Source: Crossaster papposus (lineage: Eukaryota; Echinodermata; Asteroidea; Velatida; Solasteridae). From it: a DNA stretch of 64,000 nucleotides. Position 1 is the stretch's first letter. The number at the start of each line of letters is the position of its first letter. The stretch spans positions 248,001 to 312,000 of the forward strand of contig JBAIAA010000352.1 of NCBI GenBank assembly GCA_037893245.1, written 5' to 3'. The notes beneath the pieces were generated by a model. The model saw nothing but the letters and a program-made list of their open reading frames with translations, ran no database searches and was not told the origin of the DNA. Shown here in pieces: positions 1-12,470 of this stretch. A program made the translations under genes and the position numbers.

Positions 1-189
1 ACCTTTACAATACACCTGATTTTTTCCTAATGTTATTAAAAGTGACGGATAACAAAACTTGTCATAAAACAATAATCCAACAGAAAATAGAGCCAGAATT
101 CAGAAACAGTAGCTGATATTTGTCATTGAGGAATATAAGGGTCTTGATGTGCTAAACAAGCTTTAAATGATGAAATCAAAATCTCAATT

Positions 190-195
190 TTTATT
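190..195 (-). terminator. Possible poly(A) signal of PRPF19
   Basis: AATAAA on the minus strand, about 545 bases past the PRPF19 stop codon. This is a bare hexamer match in AT-rich sequence, so it is weak. The rest of 1-739 is 3' flank without a recognisable gene. Positions 228-240 hold a TGTGACCC-like remnant of family F. Confidence 0.2.
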
Positions 196-739
196 TTTGC
201 CTCAAAGTGTCTCATTTACTCGTGCTGGGTCACAAATGTTAACATAAATTATGTAAAGGGCCTACAAATTATTCATTTTTTAAAAATAGTACTCAAAATG
301 GAACAACGTACATGTACCTACATCATTTCTACACAGCCGATTTTTGCTTTTTTTTTGTCTACAGAAATCTTTAGTCTGCTTCATCATTCGTGGATTTTTT
401 TAACCGAGAATGGCTGTGAAGAAATGATGCAACAAATCCCTGTTAACAAACGCCCACTGGAGCATGAAATATAACTGAAATTAACAAGGTTCGTACTTTT
501 TCAGACAATTGAGTGGTTTTCTCATTTGTATGTATTTTAGATCCGTTGATGTAAAAGTTCTGCTCATTTTTCTACTCGCCCACCCTCTATATCCAATTGG
601 CAGAGTTACATTGTTCACTTCCGATGGCTGCTTAATTTTTTTTTTACAAATATAACTGCTTAATATCCACAATACCGTCAAGTTTTGTCACCAAAAGCTT
701 CAGAACCAAACCAACGTCGGGTTAGCAACAAGTTTCCGA

Positions 740-3700
740 TTAGAGTCCATAGAACTTGAGACTGCGATCCATGCTGACTGAAGATAGGAAAGTAGTGTGT
801 TGACCAAATCGAACTCCAGTGGTCATATCAGTGTGATCTATAGTTGAGAGAGAAAAAAAGGGAGGGGGGACAATTGGGTTTAGGGCATAAACAAAAAGTT
901 CACGATAAAACAAATTGTGTACAAAACTTACGGGAGGCCTTATGAAAAAGTTAGTACCAACAAAAGGGGACTACAATTGCCGAGGTTTATATATTTGACC
1001 GGCTCTATTACGTCGCAAAAAAAAAGAAATATCGGCTCTATTATGTCGCAAAAAAAAAATTGAGTTATATACATGGTTGAAAAGTCCACAATGTAAGCTT
1101 TTATTTGGTATGTTTAGCCCCTCTCATTTTAGAGATATGACGTTTACATATGTGACCTGTCATCACAAAATGAGCGTAAAGTCGGCAAAATCTAAAATTG
1201 AGATATGGATATTTCTAAATTCTGTGGAAACAGAGCTTTCCAATGATATATAACACAGGTTTGATACTCAATATTATTTTTATTTTTTAGTCTGGAGTCT
1301 TAATATAGAGATTATGAGAAAACGGGCATTTCTTGCAAGAAATTGTGTGAACGCGCAAAGAAAGGCATAGTCAAAATTGTCTCAAAAACTAATTTTTTTT
1401 TATCTGATCGTCCTGAAAAATTGGGAATCGATTGTTGGGGATTTAGTCTTAAAAAAACCCATATAATCTCAAAATCAACCACCCCTTCAAATTTTGACTT
1501 TGACTGGCCGTACTTGGGAAATCACTTCGTGCGACTTTACGCTCATTTTGTGATGACTTAATACACCTTTTTGTAGAGCCGGTCACATATATATACCATG
1601 GGTTAACTTTACCATAGTGAACAATTGGACATGACTCAAATCCTACCTGAAAAGACCTTGAGTTCCTGCCACTGTTTACAGAGGTAAACTCTCAAGTCGG
1701 TGCCTGCGACAGCCAGATAGGTTCCACTCTGGTCAAAGGACAATGACTTCACCTGGAAACAGAACGGCAAAATGATACTTTGATTATAAACTTGCTGTTA
1801 TATAGTTGTGCGTTTGAGCCATGTGCACGCGGTTTGCCCCTTTCACTTGACTCCCAAACGTGGTTGAATCGCACACAAAGTCCACACAGAAGATGCTTAA
1901 AGGATTACAGAAATAGAAAAATAAAAAGTACTTATATGATATAAAATATAGGTTAGAGTATTAATACACCCAATAAAAAAAATTGTGTGTGATTTTAGGG
2001 TTATTTGAGCCATTACAAATTTCAAATTTCTCTTCAATCGCCCCGCCCAGAAAAATTCCTCCTGTCGAAGTCGTGACGTCACGTAAAGAATAGCTTTCTT
2101 CGCGATTGATCGCGATCGCGTGTGTACATACGTAACCACGGGATTGCAATCAATCGCGAAGAAAGCTATTCTTTACGTGACGTCACGACTTCGACATCCA
2201 GGCATTCTGTCAAAGGAGGAATTTTTCTGGGCGGGGCGATCGAAGAGAAATTTGAAATTTGTAATGGCTCAAATAACCCTAAAATCACACACAATTTTTT
2301 TTATTGGGTGTATTAATACTCTAACCTATGTTTTATATCATATAAGTACTTTTTATTTTCTATTTCTGTGATCCTTTAACTCTGCAAGCTGCGCGAGCTG
2401 ACACACATTTTCCATGGGGTGATTTTGGAAGGCACCCTTGTTTACACGTTCAATCCCACCCCCAGAAATTGAACACGAAACAGTTGTAGACATATGACGC
2501 CCCTGGGAAGGCTGGCTGGCCAGACAGCCAGGCGGCAAAACTCAAAGAGCCCATTTTGTGCACAACTGAATGGGAGCTCATTTTGTGCACAACTGAATGG
2601 GAGCTCATTTTGTGCACAACTGAATGGGAGCTCATTTTGTGCACAACTGAATGGGGGCTCATTTTGTGCACTACTGAATGTTTTTTTTGCTGGGGCCCAG
2701 GTTTCTCATGACTGGAGAAAAGCGACTACACCATTACAAAATATAGGGTTTCATTGAGGATTACAAACAATATGAATGGAATTAGGCCGACGGCTTCATA
2801 TGTAAATTAGAAAAAGACAAATATGTGGCTTCCGAAATCTCCACGTGGCTGCTCGCAGGGTTAATCTGTGACCAGAATGGGAATAGACCAGGCAAGCAGT
2901 CACCATACAATACCTCATATCTGTCATCCAGAGTGATATTCTTGAAGTTCTTGAGCTTGCGCAGATCCCACAGCTTGACCACTGCGTCATCGGCAGCGGT
3001 CGCCAGGTAATAGCCGTTCTCAGAGAACGCCAGTGCGGTGATTGGTCCAGAGTGGCCGGGGAAGTTGGCCACGTTGGTCCCTTCCTTCAAATCCCAGATT
3101 TTGATGATGCTGCTGCCGGTACCCGTGCCAAAGATCAGACCATCGGGGTGAAACTGAGCACACGTCAGAGCTGGCAAAAAAAAAATTCAGAAAAAAAAAA
3201 TGAAATATTTTGTAAACCATATAATAGGGACCAACCATGTGAATTATGACCTTATCTTGCCAGGAAATCTAACAATATTCAGTATTCCATATGGAACTTG
3301 CTCTGAACTTAATTATCGTAAAATGTGTCCAAATTGCCTTTCATGAATTTGTAGATTAGCTCGTTGCCCCTAAACTCTGCCTAACAAAAAACATTCACAC
3401 GTCAACTTGCTGGTAGAACCACACTTAAACTTAACCAGTTCGCGCCGGATGACGAATAAAAATGCAAAGTTTTCCCCAGATTCAAAAACGGATGACGCAC
3501 AGACACGCCGCGAGCAAGGCCGGAAATGCGTGGGTGTGCTTCCCGGTACTGGCGGCCTGAACCTGCTTCGGATCGAGTTTCGTTCAAAATAATCCTGCGC
3601 GTCGGCTCGGTGATGTTAAAATAGGCCTGGCGCGAACTGGTTAACTAAGATTCGGTGATTAACTATGCAAAATAAGACTGCATGTCTTGACCTCAAGATT

Positions 3701-6700
3701 CTGTTCATTCAGCAGACGCTTTCTGTCGTGATATTGCATCTTCTGTTACGCAAATAAAACCACAGCAACCAAAATAACCCAAAATATAAATATGCCCCCA
3801 AAAAATCACCAAGTTGTTGCTTTTATAAGAGGGCGAAGTGTTCAAATATAGTCTATTTATTTCTATCTTGTCTATGAAAATAAAACAAAATGCTTACCAT
3901 GCCCAATGGAATCATCAGTAACCTTAGTCAGCACGCGACCGCTCGCGATGTCGGAGAACGCCCAGTGCTGATCTTCGGAGCAGCTCAGCAGGTAGTCACC
4001 CGTGGCGTGGAGACTGAGGCCGGTGACCGGTGCACTGTGGGCACGGATGACTTGCTGGCAGGATGCGTTGCCGACAAACCAGATACGGATGGTGGTGTCT
4101 GGAGAAGAGCTGAACACGATTTCCTGTGGAGGAGAGGAGGGGGGAGGGGAGTTTTTCAGATAACAATAATCGTGATAGCTGGCCAAAAAACTGACTTCTC
4201 CCGAGTGTTTCAAAAATGTTTACCCTGTGGAGACCTGAAAACAATGGGAGTGAAAAGGTCTCCGCAGGGTATATTTCTATAGATAAATAGGTCTCTACAA
4301 GGTTTTCACAAAATAGATTAATGGATTTTACTCAAAAACTAGAGTTAGTGTTTGGGTTAGGGTTTGAATATAATATAGGGTATATTTAGGATAAACTTCA
4401 ACCCGAGAAATCGACCGTAGCTGAATTAGGAGCATTTTGAAGATAATTTTTGACAGTCCACAAATTGTATACTCGAGATACAAGGATACAAATTTGCGAT
4501 TGTGTGAGTTTGTATCTGCATTCAAATAGTGGAGGTAGAACAATAAAGGACAATAGGGTCCACGATTGACAAAGTCCACGATAAAAAAAAATAGTGTACA
4601 AAACCTACGGGAGGCCTTCCAAAAAGTACAAACAAAAGAGGAACAACAGGAGGTTCACGATGGAAAGTATTTACACACATGGGTGTGTTGGTGACATATG
4701 ACATAGTTCAACTAATAGTTGAAACTTCTAAGAAAAGTAGAATGGGTCAGTGTCGTATCCAAATTCATCACGTCTTCAAAAATCCATCACAATTTATCCT
4801 GTCTAAAGGCCGGTTCATACTTCACGCGAAAGCGATTGCGATACGAATTTGACGTCACAAAGCGTTCGCCCATCTTTAATGAGGGTAACCCATCCAGCAG
4901 AAGCTGATCATTTGGGGCCCTCAGTAGAGGGAAGACAATGAGAAGAAGGTACAGTTTTTAGAGGTGGAACGAAAACCCCACAAGAATATCCTGGGGAAAA
5001 CCCACGGAGTCAGGCAGGGACTGAAAACCCAATCGACATATTGGCCCAGGCGGGGTTCGAACCCGGGTCATAGTGGTGGAAGGCGAGGAAAGAACCGCTA
5101 CGCCAACCCGACTCCCCTAAGTCACAAGCTTTTCATATACATGTAAACTGTGACAAAGGAACTCCCCTTGCTATTGTTCATCCCATGCCACTTGTGATCA
5201 GACTTGACTAGTCATTTTTGTTTTACTTGACTGCTACAGTCATGGAAATGTTGTGCACCATATCCACCTGATAACACCCACCTGCTGCTAAACACACTTA
5301 CCTCAGTCGGGTGATAGATGACATTGGTGACCTTCTTGCTGTGACCTTTCATGACAGCAGTCACCTGCTCCGTGTCCTTGTTGAAAACCACCACCGACTT
5401 GTCGGCACCACCTGAGGATGTGCGAATTACTTTTGTATTAGAGAGCACAAATCAGCTATCAATAATAAACTAGTTCTAATTACATCACTTCAAAAACTTC
5501 AATGCAGGGCACTTCTTAAAGCACTTTTTGTTATGTTTTGAGCCAATAACATTCCTGTACAACTCGTTGTTTTAGGCCAATTTCTGGACTCACCTGTCAG
5601 GACCTTTGATGTGTCTGAGGCCTGGAGATCCATAGACAAAATGCCTGGCACACTGGCACTATGCAGACCCTTGGGGGGAGGATGAAAAAAATAATATTGT
5701 AAATCAGTTTTTAAGTGCTTTTTACTAGTTCGTGTCTCGGTGGAAGTGCATTCGCGGAATTTTAAATGGAACTCAAAATGAATGACGGATAAACACGTCT
5801 ACCCACAGATGCCGGTCTGAACCTGAACCCGTTTCGAATCGAGGTTCGTGAAAAAACAATCCCGTGGCTTTGCCCGGTCAATGTTAAATTAATCCCAGCA
5901 TTAACTGGTTAACGACATACATTTTTTGAGAGCAGGTCGCAGATAAACTTGAATTTTTTTTATCATAGTAGCTGTAAATTTGGTAAAAAAGAAGGCATTA
6001 TTTTTTACATTCGTCTGCAGCAAATACTTTGGTTGCTATAGAGTTTTGCTTGGGCAAGTCTGATGGTCAAACATGAAAAATATCTAAAATGTTCAAATGC
6101 GTTTATCTCAAAAATGGTTTCCCTTTAGCTGAACTAAACCACCAATACTAAAATTAACATCCTTGCAACCAAACAACATAAAACAATAATGTTGGCATCA
6201 ATTTAAAGCGGAACATGTCTTCTTTCCATCTACAGCAAAAAACTAAATTTCACCAAACTGCGACTTTTGGTTTTGAGGGAAGCAGGTCAAATAATGCGCA
6301 AGCAATGTGTCACTCCATAGAAGCTTTCAGAAGAGTTAAAAGTGTTATCTATTGTTTGTGAACGCAGTTTCCATACTTACTGGATGGGAGGACAGGGTTC
6401 TGAATGTCCTGATGTCGTCTGGTGGCATGAGCTCATCAGGAACCTTCTTGCCTCGACGTTTACGCTCTGCGGTCAGCAAGTTGGCCTTCTCTTGAAGCTA
6501 GAGGGAAAAAAGAAGAAGCAGAAAACAAGGAACCTTTAACTTTAACATCCTAGGCGTTAATTTTGGGGGTAATGTACAATATCCTACAAAGTACTACAAA
6601 ACCCTAACCCTCCAGGGTATTTTGGCTAGAAACCCTGCCAGACGCAACAGATTGCATACTTTGTCAGATTGACTTGTGTGCAGAGTCAAGCAAGGTCAAG

Positions 6701-9658
6701 CAGTCACTACATATGAACTGTGCTGGATCTGGCAGGGTTAGGGTTAAGATGTAGAAAACAGTAGCGGGGTGACCGTTGCCTCAATTCTTCAAAATCCTCC
6801 GGCGATCACTGTAATGGGTTAGGGCAGTGCCGATGACATTCAGAAGCAGTGAAGGGGATGTCGAGCATAATGCAGGGCTGAATTATGCGTGCTGAACATG
6901 AACAACGCTGAGTACCGACTACCAACTTCGCGCAGTTCAAAATCTTCAAAAAATGCCCGATAAATTTTGGGAAGATTGAGAAGGTTAATAGAGATTAAGT
7001 ATAGACTATTTAGAACTTTAGTACAATGTACAACATTGCATTTACTCCTTGATGAGTCCACAGAGATACAGTCCTTGGAAAGTTTAGGTCACTTTTCAGG
7101 AGTAAAAAAACTGCAGCTGTATATGAACACTAATCCGGGTTGTAGTCGAGTCTCTGCAAGTCTGTTCACAAGTCCTTTCGTGAAGCCAGTCAAAAGTCCC
7201 TTCATAAAGGCAGTCACAAGTAACTGGATGAACAATGACAAAGGGATGCTTCTGTCAAAGCTGATTTGAATAGCTTGTGATTTGAATTGGAACTGAAGGA
7301 CTTTTGATGGACTTGCAGGGACTTGCAGGGACTTGTGATGGACTCGACTACATCCCTGACACTTATGAGTGAAGTTCAAGTGTTCACCTTCTGTATGATG
7401 TCTTCGGTCATGGCTGCAGGTCCTGGCTCGGCAGCCTCCATGGGCTCATGCCTGACCACACCCTGGGCTGCGCCCGCAGGTAGGGCAGCAATCTGGACGG
7501 GGACCATGCCTGGGGCAGCTTGGGGCTTCAAGGTTGCCAAGGCTACAATTAAAATGAACAAAGACAATTGTTAACCTTTAACCTTAGCGCAGAGTAGTAA
7601 ATAGTAGGAATTAAAACAAAAAGCAGGAAAAAAGTTGAAATATTTGAAAACCTGATTCTGTTATTCAACACTAGGCAAGGGTCTTGGGCAAGACTATAAA
7701 GCAACCACAGTATTTGCTGCCGACGAATGCAAAATGCAATGCCTTCTTTTACCAAATGTCCAGACAGTATGATAACAAAAACTGTCAACACTTGTACCAG
7801 CATTTAACCCTGTGAGCAACTTTCGCGGTCTACTTCGGGACGATGGTAGAAGAACCAACCTTCACGTGCAGCAGTGACCTCCTTGGTGAGTCGCGCGATG
7901 ACACGGCAGGCCGCGTCATGCTGGTACAGGGCGTGGGACAGCTCCTGCCGGGCTGTCTGCAGCTGCTGGCGCAAGGTGAAGCTGTGCAGCATGCAGGCGT
8001 CCCACTCGTCCTGCAGCAGCTTCAGGATGGCAGGGATGCTGGTGGCGGTCGGGGGCCGGGGCTTGACCAAGGGGCTCACTGAGTGGATGGACAAAAGGAC
8101 AAAATGTTAAACAATAATCACTGCTAGTTGTGGACATGGGATATTCCAATACCAGAGTTGTATTTGAGTTCCTGTAAGTCCACCACAAGTCCTTAAGTTT
8201 CAAGTCAAGTCACTAGCTGTTCAAATGAACTGTTAACAAAAACATTACTTTGTCATTGTTAACCGTTTTATTGGGACTGACTTTATGAAAGGACTTGTGA
8301 TTGGGCTTGTGAAATGACTTGCAGGGACTCTAAAATCATCTGTTTCAGGGGGTGACCATTGCCTCAATCCTTTAAAATCTCCCACCAATCACTGCTATGG
8401 GTTGAGTTGGTGCAGATGACATTCAGAAGCAGTGTGGATCATATCGAGCATAAGGCAGGGTTCCATCATGATGTATGGCTAAACATAAACAACGATTGCT
8501 GGGTACAGACTACAAGCCTACGACCCAATGCATATATCGACCGAAATTTTTCGCCATTCAGCCTCAATCCTTCACAACCGCCCGGGGATTTTTTTGAGGA
8601 TTAAGGTTTGGGGTTACTTGCCTTTGATATCCACAAGCTGATCCTCTGACAGCACCTCCCCGTTGATTGGATCAACTCCATTCTCTGCAATGAACTTCTC
8701 GATGAGTCGACGCTCAAAGACGTGGTTTGACACCGTGGACAAAACTGGGTGCTCTGGTACCTCGTGGCAGACTGTAACAAATAGAGTAAAATGAAAGACA
8801 CTGGTAAACATGTAGGAAAAAAATGATGTACTGCACGAGAACGAAAATGAAAATTGTTATTATAACTAACTTCTCAATAATGCTAAATTAATCTTATTCT
8901 ATACTACCAATTGCACAATATTATATTGACTCATTGACTGTTGAACAATCGGTTTCTCCTTGTTTTTGACTGGCTTTAAATATTTTAAATATTCTATCTG
9001 CGACTGCATATATAAATAATTGTAATTAATTGCAATTCCACTTTATATTATTTCCTATCTAAAACTAATGTAAACAATTAGCGATCCCCACACTTAGAGT
9101 TAGGCAAGCCATGCTTTTTGTGGGTTTCCACCATGTTCATGCACATGTACTGGTCATATTAATATTTATTGTTAAAATAATTCGTTTACTGTGTATGGAA
9201 ATGCATATGGAAATAAAGTGAAGTGAATTGAATGTTTTTTCGGAAGTGAGACCGAGAGGTCAATTTTTGGCACGATATTTCTCGCGAGGCATCAAGCAAA
9301 ATTAATTAAACCTCGAAATGCCCCCCTTCGCGCTATTGCATAAACAATGGTTATACGATTAATGTTCCCTGATCATGTCCGACCGCGAGAATGGTCGCGG
9401 CTTTTCCCAAGTGTCGGAAAAACAGGCTTTGACGTAAGAACACGCTGTAGACTTTGTTATTTGTTTTGACTTTTCGAGCAAGAAAGTAGCCTAACAACTA
9501 GTATTTCAACGTTACACATCAAGAAATTCTAACTGAAATTAATGACGCCAAAATCACTGAACCCCATTTAACGAAGCTACAAATTTCAAAACAATTGTTA
9601 TGGACAAAAAATAATATTTTTAAGAGGATAAATGCTTACTTGAACAAACGAGCGCCAT
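740..9658 (-). CDS. PRPF19: Pre-mRNA-processing factor 19 (U-box E3 ubiquitin ligase, WD40 protein), complete spliced gene
   Basis: PRPF19 is the core subunit of the nuclear Prp19/NTC complex; it tetramerises, carries U-box ubiquitin-ligase activity and supports spliceosome activation and DNA-damage signalling (family knowledge). Coding exons, 5' to 3' on the minus strand: 9658-9640, 8771-8622, 8078-7860, 7542-7388, 6497-6381, 5669-5594, 5411-5302, 4123-3898, 3170-2914, 1752-1647, 837-740. They sum to 1,533 nt (510 aa plus TAA), and every junction keeps frame; human PRPF19 is 504 aa. Residues 1-56 form the U-box ([16 protein letters not shown], then [10 protein letters not shown] and [17 protein letters not shown]). 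Residues 57-129 are the Prp19 coiled-coil region ([20 protein letters not shown]). From about 220 a WD40 propeller follows ([44 protein letters not shown] end). The start is the first ATG that opens the conserved U-box. Intron 2 uses a GC donor. Several MITEs sit in the introns. Confidence 0.97.
1897..2379. mobile_element. Palindromic foldback MITE in a PRPF19 intron, TTAA-flanked
   Basis: The left arm (TTAAAGGATTACAGAAATAG, AATACACCCAATAAAAAAAA, GACGTCACGTAAAGAATAGC) is repeated in reverse complement to the right end CTATTTCTGTGATCCTTTAA. The arms span over 200 bp each, with a short centre near 2110-2150. TTAA at both ends (1897-1900, 2376-2379) fits a piggyBac-type target duplication. It lies between PRPF19 exons 9 and 10. 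Confidence 0.85.
2552..2680. repeat. 27-bp tandem repeat, about 5 units
   Basis: The unit CATTTTGTGCACAACTGAAT GGGAGCT repeats at 2552, 2579, 2606, 2633 and 2660 without spacers. The last unit is slightly diverged. Intronic in PRPF19. Confidence 0.95.
3431..3644. mobile_element. Family C MITE copy 1 (TTAA, TIR CCAGTTCGCGCCGG)
   Basis: TTAACCAGTTCGCGCCGGAT on the left; GGCGCGAACTGGTTAA on the right. The interior is GC-richer than the flanks and is shared with copies at 26.7, 36.0, 37.2, 38.7 and 48.9 kb. In the PRPF19 intron between exons 8 and 9. Confidence 0.9.
4871..5130 (-). mobile_element. tRNA-derived SINE (copy D1)
   Basis: In minus orientation it reads GGGGAGTCGGGTTGGCGTAG CGGTTC (A-box region), then CCCGGGTTCGAACCCCGCCT (B box), then a unique body. 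It is a full-length match to the copy at 58633-58910 in the opposite orientation. The Pol III A and B boxes support a tRNA-derived SINE rather than a tRNA gene. Confidence 0.85.
5750..5913. mobile_element. Family C MITE copy 2, degraded
   Basis: Interior blocks (ATGACGGATAAACACGTC, CGTTTCGAATCGAGGTTCGT) and the right end TTAACTGGTTAA match family C. The left terminal repeat is eroded. It is in a PRPF19 intron. Confidence 0.65.
6765..7365. repeat. Repeat block with family E palindrome, copy 1
   Basis: 6765-6935 (GGGTGACCGTTGCCTCAATT) is a diverged direct copy of 8345-8525. 7137-7365 is a palindromic element with ends GTAGTCGAGTC/GACTCGACTAC, built from GACTTGCAG- and ACTTGTGA-like words. Related elements lie at 8160-8335 and 36318-36527. 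Confidence 0.7.
8079..8621 (-). other. GC-AG intron 2 of PRPF19
   Basis: The exon 2 donor reads AAAG|GCAAGTAA and the acceptor CACTCAG|TGAGCCCC. Only the GC cut joins the U-box exon in frame to the next exon, giving [13 protein letters not shown]. The nearby GT four bases downstream would break the frame. GC-AG introns are a small minority class that is often alternatively spliced (known). Every other intron I resolved in this window has a GT donor. Confidence 0.85.
8160..8525. repeat. Repeat block with family E palindrome, copy 2
   Basis: Holds a diverged CAAGTCC/GGACTTG palindrome (8160-8335) next to the second copy of the GGGTGACCATTGCCTCAATC unit (8345-8525). It is intronic in PRPF19, 0.9 kb from the first block, in the same order of words but with different neighbours. 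Confidence 0.6.
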
Positions 9659-11758
9659 GATGCTTCAATCGGACTTTTTAATTCTAACTTATAGTTTGTG
9701 TAATTTCATGCAATGGCAATATAACCGCAATATGGTAGAAATATTGGGCAAATTAAAGAAAACCATAACAGCTAATGTTTACTTTTGTTTTATAATTTTG
9801 TGGAATTTGGTTTTAACATGTATTTATTTTATTTAAAAACACAAAAATAACAATACAGCGAAACTCCAACTACATGCTCATAAAGAATAGCACAGTGGAG
9901 CAGGCGTGCTTACGATAGCCGATAAAAGCCGATAGCCGATAGAAACTAAATACGGTAGCCGGGTAGGCGAATCTCGTTGACTCACCGCTCAGTCTTATTC
10001 CTCTATGATAGGACTAAACTTTGTGGGCTTAATTGCAGATTTACAGCATACTTCGTACAAAATAATTAGAACACATTAACCGTAAATACTGTTTGGTATT
10101 TTTTGTCGGCTCCTAAAATTATTCATTGGCCATTATTTTCGGCAAGAGTGCTGGTAACGACTTCGTACGTCTAGCACCAAGCGTAAAAAACTACACCGGA
10201 AAACCCCTTTTGGTCAGAGGTCCGTGCCCCAAATGCCACCATTTGACATCTGGAAGTGCTCATAAACATTCAAGTTGCCTTCAATGCCACCTTTCAAAAG
10301 CAAAAAAGGCTATACAAAATAGATTTAGTTTCCAATATTTAAAAAAAAATGGTCAGAACTTTAAACAGCGACTCCCAAAATTTTGAATTTGCAAAAATGA
10401 TTCGTTTTTCTCATCAAAACTCCGAAAGGACATACAAATTACAATTTTATTATTTGAAACGATTCAAAAGAACACTACGAAAAACAAAACAAATGGGGCC
10501 AAACTGGACTAGAGCTTTATGATCTCGACTATCATTAATTGCATTTTTTTAAATCACCTGCAGGTCTGTACAACCATGGAGGAATAATTCCTCCATGGTA
10601 CAACCATGGACAACAAGACTTTACTCAGAGAAAACAAAAACAGAATGCTGTTTCGTATCCAAATTGCGTCGCGGAAGGTTATTATAGGGTGCCGTTAACA
10701 AAACCTAATAATTCGCGCCTAAATACTTTTTGATAGTACATGTACATGTAATTTCATATAGAGATTTGTGCGAATCACTTCGTGGAAGGTTACACTGGTC
10801 CGCGCTCCTAATGCTGTCACGGAGTAATGGAGGCCGGGGACCATGTGCTTTCCCGGCAACCACATGTTTCGACGCACGTATTCGTAAAATGGCGGGCACG
10901 GATGGTATAGGTTACGTTACGGAAGTTTCGAAAACAGTCGCAGTAGGCCTAAGTTTGTCTTATTTTGACATAAAACCTTCACTATTTTCCTTCAAAAATT
11001 TAGGTCGGAATGACCGCACTACTGTATACGTGCTTTTGAATTTAGAATTGTAAACTTGGTTATAATTGTTCAACTTGTTTAAGGAGAATTTCCGTCGGTG
11101 ATCTTCAACCATTTTGAGATGGGCGTGGTTACCCTTGAGGCGATTGTGATCTTGAGCTGAGGCGATTCAGTTAGGGCGCAGCTAGCTAGCTAGCGTAGTC
11201 TTGGTTGCAGGTAGTCTTGGTTCTAGTAATACTATTAGAATCCAGACGCCACATCAGTGGTTTGTGCACTATAACCAATTAAGACCTAGCAAAATGCTGC
11301 AAGGCCTGAGATAAAATACATCTTTTTTTAACTTGAGCTCACTTGTACAATTGTTTTAATTTTAGATAAACTAGATGCATTTATACTCCAACAGACAAAC
11401 AAACGACTACATTCTTCCATGGAAGAATAAGAAGGATTCTTCTCTCTCACGTTGTTGCATGCATGCATTATATTGCAAGTTTTAGTATATTTTCCTTTAT
11501 TTCACCGTGGGTTTGCCATAACAGTTTCCAAACGCTCTGGGTACAATTTGAGTCGCTGTTTTATAGTATTACAGTCCATGGAATTAAACACCCTAACCAA
11601 TAAAAATGGCAAAAACAAATCTACAACAAGAAATGTGATAAAAAAGTACAAGTAAAAACCACACATACATACCGTACATTGTATAACTAATCTTGTGTAC
11701 TGAGTGTAACCCTAATGAAAATGACTTATACAATGACTTACAGTATTCTTATTGAACA
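9659..11758. other. Intergenic stretch upstream of PRPF19
   Basis: No gene recognised. The PRPF19 promoter should lie just above 9658; I see no TATA box in good position. A small palindrome, CCATGGAGGAATAATTCCTC CATGG, sits at 10573-10597. The open frame at 10126-10386 has no recognisable domain. Confidence 0.5.
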
Positions 11759-12169
11759 TTAAAGGTCTATAGGTAGGATACACCATTTGCAGATTTCAGA
11801 AATTGTTATTACCAAATTATTATTAATAATAATAATAATCGTGCTTATATAGCGAACGCGCTTTACATCGTATCAACAATCTCCAACCTCTTTCATCAGT
11901 CAGCCGTTTAATGGCACTCGAGTAAGTAAGATATTAGGAAATATCATAATTATTTGAATTATTTGACTTATTTGAAAGTGAATAATGATTGTAGGCATCC
12001 AGCAAAATGATTGTGCTAGATGTTTTGTTTTTCTTGCTTTACTCAGCATCTATGATTGTAAAACTTCGAAAAGGTCAGGTAAACGATATTTACTATAAAA
12101 TACAATCACCCAAATCCACCCATTCGTGATCATTCAAGCAATTTACCAATGGTGTATCCTCGCTTTTAA
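11759..12169. mobile_element. Family A MITE with an internal insertion
   Basis: TTAAAGGTCTATAGGTAGGA starts the element and ACCAATGGTGTATCCT...TTAA ends it. Between them an (AAT)n tract and a TATAGCGAACGCGCTTTACA unit, resembling the SINE-type repeats at 26.2 and 28.6 kb, appear to have inserted into it. Confidence 0.7.
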
Positions 12170-12470
12170 ACATGTATGAACAAATAAACTTAATTAATTT
12201 GATGGAACACTTGGTCATAATACTACTTTTAATACATGCAGTTAGCATTTATAGTACATGTACTTACATAACTTATGAATACCATTACAAACAGCCAAAT
12301 AAAATCACCCATTTACAGTACACCCTAACATCTGCTAAATATATTTTTATATTCAACAATTTACTAATGCTAAAAAATAAATGCCAAGCTAGCTTTTAAA
12401 CTTTCTAAAATATTTGTATAAAAGTAAAGCCATTACATACAGCTATTGAAAAGTGCATTTTAAAAGCTAA

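Noticed and set aside
2450..2757. Frames with repeated HSVVHKMSS / NGSSFCAQL units; CRISPR-like direct repeats
   Set aside because: Translation of the 27-bp tandem repeat, with no unique spacers and in an intron. Not a CRISPR array and not coding.
10126..10386. 86-codon frame with CPKCHH and CLQCH motifs
   Set aside because: The cysteine/histidine pattern is suggestive of a zinc site, but the frame opens in AT-rich intergenic sequence without splice context or a family match.
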